Assembly: GCA_036227345.1 (NCBI GenBank)
Contig: CP109468.1
Coordinates: 5,084,001 to 5,148,000, forward strand
DNA length: 64,000 bases
Source of the DNA: Streptomyces sp. NBC_01463
Lineage (GTDB): Bacteria; Actinomycetota; Actinomycetes; Streptomycetales; Streptomycetaceae
Direction: 5' to 3'
Shown here: positions 1-7,313 of the stretch, piece after piece
How positions within the stretch are numbered: position 1 is the first letter of the stretch
Layout of the letters: each line of letters begins with the position of its first letter
Position numbers and translations under genes: made by a program
The notes under the pieces: generated by a model
Told to the model about the DNA's origin: nothing
Seen by the model: the letters and a program-made list of their open reading frames with translations, nothing else
The model's database searches: none

Positions 1-878
1 CGTGGTTCGAGTCCAAGCCGATGTTCGGCTGGAAGGTGCTCGTGCCGCGGACGAAGGAGCAGGCGGCGTCGCTCTCCGACCAGCTGCGTTCGTACGGCGC
101 CGTGCCGCACGAGGTCCCGACGATCGCCGTCGAGCCGCCGCGTACGCCCCAGCAGATGGAGCGCGCGGTCAAGGGCCTGGTCACGGGCCGCTACGAGTGG
201 ATCGCGTTCACCTCGGTCAACGCGGTGAAGGCGGTCCGGGAGAAGTTCGAGGAGTACGGGCTGGACGCCCGTGCCTTCGCCGGGATCAAGGTCGCGGCCG
301 TCGGCGAGCAGACCGCCGCCGCGCTCGTCGACTTCGGTGTGAAGCCGGATCTGGTGCCCTCGGGTGAGCAGTCCGCCGCGGGTCTGCTGGAGGACTGGCC
401 GCCGTACGACCCGGTCTTCGACCCGATCGACCGGGTCTTCCTGCCGCGTGCCGACATCGCCACCGAGACGCTGGTGGCCGGTCTCATCGAGCTCGGCTGG
501 GAGGTCGACGACGTCACCGCGTACCGCACGGTCCGCGCCTCGCCGCCGCCCGCCGACACGCGTGAGGCCATCAAGGGCGGCGGTTTCGACGCGGTGCTCT
601 TCACCTCGTCCTCGACCGTGCGCAACCTGGTCGGCATCGCCGGCAAGCCGCACAACGTGACGGTCATCGCGTGTATCGGCCCGGCCACGGCGAAGACCGC
701 CGAGGAGCACGGCCTGCGCGTCGACGTGCTGTCCCCGGAACCCTCGGTGCACAAGCTGGCCGAGGCCCTCGCCGAGTTCGGTGCGCAGCGCCGGGACGCG
801 GCGAAGGAGGCCGGTGACCCGGTGACGCGGCCGAGCGAGCGCCGTCCGGGCGCGCGGCGGCGTCGTACGACGACCTGA
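1..878 (+). CDS. hemD: Uroporphyrinogen-III synthase (HemD domain), 5'-truncated
   Basis: The reading frame is already open at base 3, so the N-terminus lies outside the window. The visible ~290 residues are a complete HemD fold: the N-terminal part carries WIAFTSVNAV and the second half VLFTSSSTVRNL, the paired threonine/serine-rich motifs of this family. HemD closes hydroxymethylbilane into uroporphyrinogen III with inversion of ring D. In streptomycetes it is usually fused behind a CobA-type uroporphyrinogen methyltransferase; the in-frame residues before the first Met fit such a fusion, but the methyltransferase part is not visible. The Arg-rich tail (RRPGARRRRTTT) is probably unstructured. 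hemB follows after a strong terminator. Confidence 0.9.
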   Translation, partial: WFESKPMFGWKVLVPRTKEQAASLSDQLRSYGAVPHEVPTIAVEPPRTPQQMERAVKGLVTGRYEWIAFTSVNAVKAVREKFEEYGLDARAFAGIKVAAVGEQTAAALVDFGVKPDLVPSGEQSAAGLLEDWPPYDPVFDPIDRVFLPRADIATETLVAGLIELGWEVDDVTAYRTVRASPPPADTREAIKGGGFDAVLFTSSSTVRNLVGIAGKPHNVTVIACIGPATAKTAEEHGLRVDVLSPEPSVHKLAEALAEFGAQRRDAAKEAGDPVTRPSERRPGARRRRTTT

Positions 879-903
879 TCCGGCGTTTGCGGGTGACCTG
901 TGC

Positions 904-940
904 GGGGCCCGGCCGCTTCCTCGTGAAGCGGCCGGGCCCC
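904..940 (+). terminator. Terminator after hemD
   Basis: A perfect 16-bp inverted repeat (904-919 with 925-940, five-base loop) is followed by GCCCCGTTTT. It lies 26 bases after the hemD stop, so hemB probably has its own promoter. Confidence 0.8.
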
Positions 941-1002
941 GCCCCGTTTTCCGCCGCCTTTTCCCGGCGGAGGTGTCGGTAAGAGCGTGCTGCGTACGGG
1001 TC

Positions 1003-1008
1003 TAGTCT
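1003..1008 (+). promoter_or_regulatory. Candidate -10 element of hemB (leaderless type)
   Basis: TAGTCT fits the actinobacterial TANNNT -10 consensus and ends six bases before the hemB ATG, which would give a leaderless transcript. A GAAGG just before the ATG could alternatively act as a ribosome site. No convincing -35 is visible. Confidence 0.4.
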
Positions 1009-1014
1009 CGAAGG

Positions 1015-2013
1015 ATGACTGTGTACGGAAACTTCCCCGGCTCCCGCCCCCGGCGGCTGCGGACGACTCCCGTGATGCGGCGGATGGTCGCCGAGACACG
1101 GCTCGACCCGGCGAATCTGATCCTGCCCGCGTTCGTACGTGAGGGCATCGACGCGCCGGTCGCCATCTCGGCCATGCCCGGCGTGCAGCAGCACACCCTG
1201 GACACCCTGCGGAAGGCCGCGGTCGACGCGGTCTCGGCGGGCGTCTCCGGGATCATGCTGTTCGGTGTGCCGCTGGACGAGAAGAAGGACGCCCGCGGCA
1301 CGGCGGGCACCGACCCGGAGGGCATCCTCCAGCTCGGTCTGCGGGCGGTGCGCGAGGAGGTCGGTGACGATCTCGTCGTCATGTCCGACCTCTGCCTGGA
1401 CGAGACCACGGACCACGGTCACTGCGGTGTGCTGACCGCGGACGGCCGGGTCGACAACGACGCGACGCTGGAGCGGTACGCGGAGATGGCCCAGGTCCAG
1501 GCCGACGCGGGCGCCCATGTGGTCGGCCCCAGCGGCATGATGGACGGCCAGGTCGGCGTGATCCGCGACGCGCTGGACCAGACCGGCTACGAGGACGTGG
1601 CGATCCTCGCGTACACGGCGAAGTACTCCTCCGCGTTCTACGGCCCGTTCCGCGAGGCGGTCGGCTCCTCGCTCAAGGGCGACCGCAAGACGTACCAGCA
1701 GGACCCGGCCAACCTCCGTGAGTCGATGCGCGAGCTGGCGCTCGACCTGGAGGAGGGCGCGGACATGGTCATGGTCAAGCCGGCCGGTCCGTACCTCGAC
1801 GTCCTGGCGAAGGTCGCCGACTCGGTGGACGTGCCGGTCGCCGCGTACCAGATCAGTGGCGAGTACGCGATGATCGAGGCCGCCGCCGAGAAGGGCTGGA
1901 TCGACCGTGACGCGGCGATCCTGGAGAGCCTGACCGGGATCCGCCGGGCGGGCGCGCAGATGATCCTGACGTACTGGGCGACGGAGGTCGCGCAGAAGCT
2001 GGGCCGCCGCTAG
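1015..2013 (+). CDS. hemB: Porphobilinogen synthase (delta-aminolevulinic acid dehydratase)
   Basis: The 332-residue protein has the usual length for HemB, which condenses two 5-aminolevulinate molecules into porphobilinogen in haem, sirohaem and cobalamin synthesis. Both active-site lysines are present: K203 in [11 protein letters not shown] and K255 in MVKPAGPY. The metal loop reads [14 protein letters not shown], with Cys127, Asp129 and Cys137. It therefore keeps two of the three zinc cysteines and has Asp where zinc enzymes have the middle Cys, intermediate between the Cys-rich (Zn) and Asp-rich (Mg) loop types. It follows hemD in the expected actinomycete order. Confidence 0.97.
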   Translation: MTVYGNFPGSRPRRLRTTPVMRRMVAETRLDPANLILPAFVREGIDAPVAISAMPGVQQHTLDTLRKAAVDAVSAGVSGIMLFGVPLDEKKDARGTAGTDPEGILQLGLRAVREEVGDDLVVMSDLCLDETTDHGHCGVLTADGRVDNDATLERYAEMAQVQADAGAHVVGPSGMMDGQVGVIRDALDQTGYEDVAILAYTAKYSSAFYGPFREAVGSSLKGDRKTYQQDPANLRESMRELALDLEEGADMVMVKPAGPYLDVLAKVADSVDVPVAAYQISGEYAMIEAAAEKGWIDRDAAILESLTGIRRAGAQMILTYWATEVAQKLGRR

Positions 2014-2020
2014 AGCTCCC

Positions 2021-2044
2021 GGCCCGGCCTGTCCCGGCCGGGCC
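2021..2044. terminator. Bidirectional terminator between hemB and the convergent membrane gene
   Basis: GGCCCGGCC and GGCCGGGCC form a perfect 9-bp stem with a six-base loop in the 39-base gap between convergent stops. It can serve both strands. Confidence 0.7.
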
Positions 2045-2052
2045 GTTGTTGC

Positions 2053-2397
2053 TCAGGGCCAGTCGATCATCGCGGCGAACGCCACGTAGGTGACGACGAC
2101 CGTGACGGGTGCGAGCACGGCGACCGGGACGGCGGCGGGCGGCCGGCTGCTGCTGAGCACCCAGCTCGTGAACAGCAGGAGCAGGGACAGCACGAGGCCG
2201 CCGGAGAGCAGGGGCCAGGCGAGGTCGAAACTGGCGTCGAAGCGGTCGGACTGGGCGTCCGAGCAGGAGTCGCAGGCCATCGGCGAGAGCGCGCCGAAGA
2301 ACCGGGCGAGGCCCGCGAGCGGCAGGGTCACCAGCGTCGAGACCAGTGCGGCGATCCAGGTGCGCGGCTGCGGGGCAGTCAGAATGTCGTCGGGCAT
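2053..2397 (-). CDS. Small membrane protein of unknown function
   Basis: The 114-residue protein has three predicted membrane segments: one near residues 14-36, a second around 62-82 and a third at the C-terminus. A short loop between the first two contains CDSC. No family is recognised. The ATG start fits the divergent position relative to the upstream sequence, and codon use is typical of the genome. It is convergent with hemB and probably a single-gene unit. Function cannot be inferred. Confidence 0.7.
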   Translation of the reverse strand: MPDDILTAPQPRTWIAALVSTLVTLPLAGLARFFGALSPMACDSCSDAQSDRFDASFDLAWPLLSGGLVLSLLLLFTSWVLSSSRPPAAVPVAVLAPVTVVVTYVAFAAMIDWP

Positions 2398-2547
2398 GTG
2401 TACGAGTCAACTCGGTCTGCGCGGCCGCCACATGAGTTGTCGTACTCAGTGTCCTTGCGTCACGGCCACGGCCTCGCCCCGGGCATGGCCATGGCCTCGA
2501 TGGCAGGGGGCCCATCGAGGCGTGCCGTCGTCAGTGGTCCGGTGGGC

Positions 2548-3318
2548 TCAGTAGGTGAGCGCGTCGTTCATGCTCATCTGCCAGTACGTGACGCTCAGGC
2601 TGCTGTCCACGAACACGCTCTTGCCCAGCGGCACGGAGACCGCGGGGCCGGTGCCGTCGGAGTTGCCGTCGCGGTTCTGGAAGCTGACGCTCAGGTCCTT
2701 GGTGGAGTAGCCGCCCGAGCCGCTGCCGTCGGCCGCCGAGGTCATGACGCCGGTGTAGACGGACTCACCCGGGTTGATCGTCGCGACGGCCTGCGGCTTG
2801 CTGTCCTCGAAGGTCTGCGGGACCGCCTGGGCCGCGCCGAACTTCAGGTACGGGTAGTAGTAGGCGTTGCAGGCCTTCGAGCCGGTGTTGGTCATCGTGA
2901 GCAGCAGGTGGTTGACCGGCCGCTCCACCGCGGTGATCGACAGCTTGGTGTTCTTCCCGGTGCAGGTCACCGTGGCCGCCTGTCCGTCGCCCGCCGGCTC
3001 GGGCTTGGACGCCTTGTCACCGGAGCCCGAACCGGAACCCGAGCCCGAGCCGGAGCCCTTGCCCGAACCGGAACCCGAACCGGAGCCCGAACCGGCGGAG
3101 TCCTTGCCCTGATCGGTGTCCGGGGCCGCCGTGCCCTTGTCGCCGGAGGCGCCGGAGTTCTCCGCCGGGGACTGGGAGGACGAGCCGGCCGTCGCGGAGG
3201 GGCTGACGGAGGCCGCCTCGTCGTCGCCCTGGCAGGCCGTCAGCGACAGCGAGGCGATCAGGGCGACGGCGCCGAGGGCGGAGGTACGGGCGGCGCGGCG
3301 GAAGCGAGCAGTACGCAT
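2548..3318 (-). CDS. DUF4232-type lipoprotein with Gly-Ser linker
   Basis: The 256-residue precursor begins with an Arg-rich n-region and a hydrophobic segment ending in the lipobox LTAC (Cys29), so it should be lipid-anchored outside the membrane. A long Ser/Gly/Asp-rich spacer with uninterrupted Gly-Ser dipeptides follows at about residues 75-105. A C-terminal beta-rich domain of ~140 residues starts at ATVTCTGKNTKLSI and resembles DUF4232, a family common in streptomycete secreted proteins without known function. The linker is encoded by a near-tandem hexanucleotide repeat, so it may vary in length between strains. A 12-bp tandem repeat lies just upstream of the start. Confidence 0.85.
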   Translation of the reverse strand: MRTARFRRAARTSALGAVALIASLSLTACQGDDEAASVSPSATAGSSSQSPAENSGASGDKGTAAPDTDQGKDSAGSGSGSGSGSGKGSGSGSGSGSGSGDKASKPEPAGDGQAATVTCTGKNTKLSITAVERPVNHLLLTMTNTGSKACNAYYYPYLKFGAAQAVPQTFEDSKPQAVATINPGESVYTGVMTSAADGSGSGGYSTKDLSVSFQNRDGNSDGTGPAVSVPLGKSVFVDSSLSVTYWQMSMNDALTY

Positions 3319-3331
3319 GAGAGGCCTCTTC

Positions 3332-3379
3332 TGTGCGGAAGGTGGTGCGGAAGCTGTTTCGGAACGTGCTGTGGAATGT
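3332..3379. repeat. Four imperfect 12-bp tandem repeats upstream of the DUF4232 gene
   Basis: Four consecutive 12-base units (starting at 3332, 3344, 3356 and 3368) share a GGAA core at the same phase; the first two read TGTGCGGAAGGT and GGTGCGGAAGCT. They lie 14-61 bases upstream of the lipoprotein start, where the promoter or 5' leader should be. Confidence 0.6.
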
Positions 3380-3435
3380 GGGGCGCCGCTTTGGTGCGCC
3401 GGGTGCTGACCGGTGTACTGGACAATGACGTGTGG

Positions 3436-3534
3436 TCAGAGGTGCAGCAGGAGTGCGATGACGGTCGCGACAGAGGCGATCAGGACTCCCGCGGCCACTG
3501 CATCGGTCAGGCTGAGTCGGGGACGAGTGCGCAC
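3436..3534 (-). CDS. Possible 32-residue single-span membrane protein
   Basis: The 440-base gap between the DUF4232 gene and the HTH gene holds one credible small reading frame. It starts at a GTG preceded by GGGAG with about six bases spacing. It encodes a short basic N-terminus (VRTRPRLSL) followed by one hydrophobic span of ~20 residues ending LLLHL. The frame stays open further upstream (to 3711), but that extension is Arg/Pro-rich and looks non-coding. No homologue is known to me, so this is a candidate only. Confidence 0.35.
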   Translation of the reverse strand: MRTRPRLSLTDAVAAGVLIASVATVIALLLHL

Positions 3535-3758
3535 GGCGGCTCCCGGGGACGGGCAGGTGATGGATGTACGAGTCGCGCTGCTCGCCCTTTCCGGGGTGCC
3601 GCTGCGGTGTGTTCCCACATCGTGTCCGGCCCGCGGATCCGGTGGCAACGGATGCCGGCCGGTACGGGACGCCGGAACGGAAAAACGGCCTCTGACCTGC
3701 GAGGACATCACCTGCCTGGAACGTCGTTCCGGGAGGGTAGGAGAGGGGAACGGTCAGA

Positions 3759-5249
3759 GTGGGCACGGAGATCCAGGACTTCGCCGCATTGCTCAGGGGG
3801 CTGAAGCAGCGCTCGGGGCTGAGCTACGGAGCGCTGGCCCAGAAGCTGCACATGAGCACCTCGACGATCCACCGGTACTGCAACGGAGACGCGGTCCCGC
3901 ACGACTACGCGCCCGTCGAACGCTTCGCGCGGGTGTGCCGTGCGTCGTCCGACGAACTGGTGGCGCTGCACCGGCAGTGGATCCTCGCCGACGAGGCGAA
4001 GCGGCGGGGGGCGGCACGCAGGGACGAGCCCGCGGGGACGGTCGAGCCGGTGGCGGTGGTGGATCGGCCGGAGCCGGAGCCGGGACCGGGACCGGAGCCG
4101 GAGACGAAGTCCGTCCCGGTGACGGAGCCGCAAGCGGACGTTGAACCGGAGCCGGAGCCGGAGCCGGTGCCGGTGCCGGTGCCGGTGCCGGAAGCTGCGC
4201 CGGCGCAGGGGGAGGCACCGGTTGCGGCGGCCGCGCCGGAATCCATGGGCGAGGACGTGACACCGGATTCCGGGTGGGCGGCTGCCGCGCGGCCCCCGGG
4301 CGGCCGGCTGTCCGGCAAACGGCTGCGCGTGCTGCTCGCGGCCGTCGCGGTCGTCGCACTCACCGTTCCCGCCGCACTGGCGATCAGCAACTACACGGGC
4401 GACCGCACACACGACGAGGGCATGGACAGGACCGGCACCAACTCACCGGCCACCCCGAGCCGGAGCGGCAGCGGATCTCCGTCCCCGAGTCCTTCCAAGC
4501 CCTCCGCGTCCGCGACCAGCGGCTCCGCGACCCCGTCCGCCACGGCCACGAGGTCCACCGCCCCCAAGGGCGCAGACAGCAAGGGCGGGAAACCGGCCGC
4601 GCCCCAAGGGGTGCCGGTGACCGCCACCATCAGCTCGTACAACTGGGACTCGCCCTGCGGGCAGTACTACCTGCTCGACCGCGACCCCCGCTCCATGCCG
4701 CCGGTGCCCGCGATCCAGGACCGGCGCAGCTGGTCCGCGCAGCTGGGCGGGGTGGACGGGGGCGACATGCTCCTCGAACTCACCCTGCAGGGCGCCTCGC
4801 AGGAGGCGGTCGTGCTGAATGCCCTCCATGTCCGCGTGGTGACACAGGCCCCCGCGAACGACTGGCCCGCCTTCTCGATGGGGGAGGGCTGCGGCGGCGG
4901 CATCGTGCCGCAGACGTTCAACATCGACCTGGACGACCGGCAGCCCGTCTCCATGCCGGTCGCCGGTGAGGACGCCGGCCGGGTCGTTCCGGCGAAGAAC
5001 TTCCCGTACCGGGTGAGCTCCACCGACGTGGAGGTGTTCCACCTCAACGCGCACACGGAGGCCCACGATGTGACCTGGTACCTGGAGCTGGAGTGGTCCA
5101 GCGGGGGCCGGAGCGGGACGGTGCGCATCGACGACGGCGGCAAGCCGTTCCGCACGGCGAGCATGCGGGACCGGCCCGTGTACGAATACCGGCCGGACAA
5201 GGCCGAGTGGGAGGACATCTCGGAGTCGCTGGAGGGGCAGGGCAACTGA
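3759..5249 (+). CDS. Transmembrane HTH (XRE-type) protein with extracytoplasmic domain
   Basis: The 496-residue protein starts at a GTG behind a GAGAGGGG ribosome site. Residues ~8-65 are an XRE-like helix-turn-helix (LSYGALAQKLHMSTSTIHRY). An acidic Pro/Glu/Val repeat linker spans ~105-150, followed by one membrane span at ~188-208 (VLLAAVAVVALTVPAALAI). After a Ser/Pro/Thr-rich spacer comes a C-terminal domain of ~200 residues containing two nearby cysteines (SPCGQYY and EGCGGG). The DNA-binding part should be cytoplasmic and the C-terminal domain outside. The layout resembles membrane-bound one-component regulators, but the ligand and target genes are unknown. Confidence 0.85.
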   Translation: MGTEIQDFAALLRGLKQRSGLSYGALAQKLHMSTSTIHRYCNGDAVPHDYAPVERFARVCRASSDELVALHRQWILADEAKRRGAARRDEPAGTVEPVAVVDRPEPEPGPGPEPETKSVPVTEPQADVEPEPEPEPVPVPVPVPEAAPAQGEAPVAAAAPESMGEDVTPDSGWAAAARPPGGRLSGKRLRVLLAAVAVVALTVPAALAISNYTGDRTHDEGMDRTGTNSPATPSRSGSGSPSPSPSKPSASATSGSATPSATATRSTAPKGADSKGGKPAAPQGVPVTATISSYNWDSPCGQYYLLDRDPRSMPPVPAIQDRRSWSAQLGGVDGGDMLLELTLQGASQEAVVLNALHVRVVTQAPANDWPAFSMGEGCGGGIVPQTFNIDLDDRQPVSMPVAGEDAGRVVPAKNFPYRVSSTDVEVFHLNAHTEAHDVTWYLELEWSSGGRSGTVRIDDGGKPFRTASMRDRPVYEYRPDKAEWEDISESLEGQGN

Positions 5250-5262
5250 CAGCGGCCGCTGC

Positions 5263-5293
5263 GGTGCCGCTGTACGTGTGTACCGGCGGCACC
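5263..5293. terminator. Probable terminator between convergent genes
   Basis: GGTGCCGC (5263-5270) pairs with GCGGCACC (5286-5293) around a 15-base loop. It lies in the 76-base gap between the HTH-membrane gene and the DUF4253 gene. Confidence 0.5.
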
Positions 5294-5325
5294 GGACCGG
5301 CCGTGCGTCCCAGCCCGTCAGCCGC

Positions 5326-6123
5326 TCAGTCCCACCAGAAGGACCAGGTCTGCTGGTTGAGCAGGGCCTTCTCCGCGTACGCGTCCAGGCTGTTCAGCGT
5401 GGACTGCTGGATGTTGTCCGGGCAGAACGCGAAATGCTCGGCGGCCAGCGCCTCGGATTCGGCGATGGTGGTCGGGGGGCGGCTCACCGAGACGACCATC
5501 GTGTCGAACCCGAGCACCACGACCCGCGCCCCGAACCGGTCCTCCCACGAACGCAGCACCGCGCAGAGCCGCGCCACGTCGTTCTCATGGTTGAGCGGTC
5601 CCGACCAGCCGATCGCCGCCGGTATGTCGGCGCTGCGGCGCGCCGGCACGAGCGCCGCCCGCAGGCCGGTCATCGGGCCGCCCGGGTCCGCCAGGAAGTC
5701 CGCGAGGCCCGCCGACGAAGCGTCGGGGTCCTCGGTCGCCTCCTCGGCCGGGACGGGCGCCAGGCCCGGCCACTCGGCCGCCGAGTCGTCGAGACCGAGC
5801 TCCTCGGGGGCGTACGCCTCCCAGATCTCGCTCAGGACCCCTTCCGCGTCGTGGTCGCCGGGATACGAGGTCCTGGCCGGGCCGAGATCCCAGGCCTCGG
5901 GCCACTGGTCGCGCATCCCGCCGTCGATCAGCACGGGCAGCAGCCCGACGGGCCGCCCGGACGCGCGCAGCGCCGCCCAGGTCCCGAGGGCCGCGGGCGC
6001 GTCCGCGTACCAGAGCAGGGGCTCGTGCCACACCTCGTCGATCGTGGCGTCTACGAAGGTGCCGGGCGGCAGTTGAAGCCCTGCGTCGGCCGGGGAACGG
6101 AGCGGATTCGGAAGCGTCGCCAT
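5326..6123 (-). CDS. DUF4253 domain protein
   Basis: The 265-residue soluble protein ends with a DUF4253-like region: HENDVARLCAVLRSWEDRFGARVVVLGFDTMVVSV and, near the C-terminus, AEHFAFCPDNIQQ and TWSFWWD. This family is common in streptomycetes and sometimes tied to contact-dependent or immunity loci, but no biochemical role is established. I chose the ATG at 6123 (MATLPNPL); an in-frame ATG at 6153 would add ten residues but lacks a better ribosome site. It probably ends its own transcript, being convergent with the HTH-membrane gene. Confidence 0.8.
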   Translation of the reverse strand: MATLPNPLRSPADAGLQLPPGTFVDATIDEVWHEPLLWYADAPAALGTWAALRASGRPVGLLPVLIDGGMRDQWPEAWDLGPARTSYPGDHDAEGVLSEIWEAYAPEELGLDDSAAEWPGLAPVPAEEATEDPDASSAGLADFLADPGGPMTGLRAALVPARRSADIPAAIGWSGPLNHENDVARLCAVLRSWEDRFGARVVVLGFDTMVVSVSRPPTTIAESEALAAEHFAFCPDNIQQSTLNSLDAYAEKALLNQQTWSFWWD

Positions 6124-6162
6124 ACCGGAAACCCTAGAGCCCGCCACTGACAATCGGCACGC

Positions 6163-6420
6163 TCAGACCCCGACGTGCCCGAGGTCCCCGACGTGCCCGG
6201 TGAACGCGGCCCAGGCGGCGGGCGCGAGGCTGAGCGCGGGGCCCTCGGGGTTCTTGGAGTCACGGACGTGGACGGCGGCGGGGTGGGCGGCGACCTCGAC
6301 GCACTGGCCGCCTTCGTCGCCGCTGTGGCTGGACTTCTGCCAGTCGTACGCGACTTCGAGGCAGGCGCCGCCTTCGTCGCCGCTGTAGCTGGACTTGAAC
6401 CACGCGCGTGCAGTGCTCAT
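6163..6420 (-). CDS. DUF397 protein with duplicated signature (Scr2-like)
   Basis: The 85-residue acidic protein carries the DUF397 signature twice in tandem: WFKSSYSGDEGGACLEVA and WQKSSHSGDEGGQCVEVA. Usual members have one. The C-terminal VHVRDSKNPEGPAL and the Trp/Phe region are also typical. DUF397 proteins are partners of DUF5753 helix-turn-helix proteins, in pairs resembling toxin-antitoxin systems (Scr1/Scr2) or whiJ clusters. Its ATG overlaps the stop of the upstream HTH gene by four bases (ATGA), so translation is probably coupled. The duplication is visible in DNA as two 30-bp repeats 60 bases apart. Confidence 0.9.
   Translation of the reverse strand: MSTARAWFKSSYSGDEGGACLEVAYDWQKSSHSGDEGGQCVEVAAHPAAVHVRDSKNPEGPALSLAPAAWAAFTGHVGDLGHVGV
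6307..6396. repeat. Intragenic direct repeat in the DUF397 gene
   Basis: Two 30-base copies (6307-6336 and 6367-6396) differ at a single position and encode the repeated SGDEGG signatures. The unit length is 60 bases, so one copy's loss or gain keeps the frame. Confidence 0.85.
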
Positions 6421-7241
6421 TGCTCTCCCAGCAGACTGTCCAGCAGGCCCACGGAGTCTTCGGGGCTGAGGGCCTGAGTTCGCAGCATCGCATATTTCTG
6501 CGACAGGATGCTGACCTCGTCGGGGTCGGCGACGAGCAGGCTGCCGCGCTGCGTTTCGGAGTACGCGACGCGTTGGTAGTCCGGTGTTTCCAGCAGGATG
6601 AAGGGGCCGTTGAGCCCTGCATGAGTCCGGCGGCTCAGAGGTAGCACCTGGAGACAGATCCCCGGCAGCGCGGCGCACTGCCGCAGATGGTGCAGCTGCT
6701 CGTAGTGCGCCTCGTCGTCGACGAGTTGAAGCATCACGACCGGCTCCCAGATGACGAAGCTGATCGTCGGTGGCGTGCTGCGCCGCAGAATCTCCTGGCG
6801 CTCCAGGCGGGCCGCCGTCTGGTCCGCGATCTTCTCCTCGCTGAAGACGGGGACCCGGTTCCGGAAGACCGCGCGGGCGTAGGCCTCGGTCTGGAGCAGC
6901 CCCGGCATGACCTGGTTGTCGTACCAGGACAGGGCGAGCGCCTCCCGTTCCAGGTCGAGGTACTGCTCGACCCACGCCGGGATCAGGTCCACCTCCGGCA
7001 TGTTCTCCACCGCCGTCTCCAGCGCCCCCTTCGTGTCCAGGAGCCGGTCCAACTGGAGGGCCAGGTCCGGGAGGAGCGCCCGGCGGCCCTGTTCGATGGA
7101 GGCGACCGTCTCCACCTGAACCTTGACGCGGTCGGCCAGTTGGGCCTGGGTCAGACCTGAGGCGACGCGGAAGCGGCCGACCAGTTTGCCCACGAGCTTC
7201 ATGGCCGACGCGTTCCTGCGCTGCCGATTCCTGGGGTGCAT
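6417..7241 (-). CDS. XRE-family regulator with DUF5753 domain (Scr1-like)
   Basis: The 274-residue protein has an N-terminal helix-turn-helix (residues ~25-80: ASGLTQAQLADRVKVQVETV). A DUF5753 domain of ~170 residues follows, recognisable from LSWYDNQVMPGLLQTEAYAR and the later FILLETPD. It is the DNA-binding member of Scr1/Scr2-like pairs, which act as antitoxin-like or developmental regulators in streptomycetes. The next gene, DUF397, overlaps by four bases. The start at 7241 has a weak GGGG upstream; an alternative ATG at 7202 (MKLVGK) would remove 13 residues. Targets are unknown, though autoregulation is usual for this family. Confidence 0.88.
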   Translation of the reverse strand: MHPRNRQRRNASAMKLVGKLVGRFRVASGLTQAQLADRVKVQVETVASIEQGRRALLPDLALQLDRLLDTKGALETAVENMPEVDLIPAWVEQYLDLEREALALSWYDNQVMPGLLQTEAYARAVFRNRVPVFSEEKIADQTAARLERQEILRRSTPPTISFVIWEPVVMLQLVDDEAHYEQLHHLRQCAALPGICLQVLPLSRRTHAGLNGPFILLETPDYQRVAYSETQRGSLLVADPDEVSILSQKYAMLRTQALSPEDSVGLLDSLLGEQ

Positions 7242-7313
7242 ACGGTCCCAATCCCCACCCGCACCCGTACTTCACGCCTGGGCGACCCGTACAAGAAATC
7301 TGTACGGGTGCGC

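Noticed and set aside
4..14. GGTTCGAGTCC resembles a tRNA T-arm
   Set aside because: It is in frame with the HemD-type protein (WFESK) and no acceptor stem, anticodon arm or CCA is nearby.
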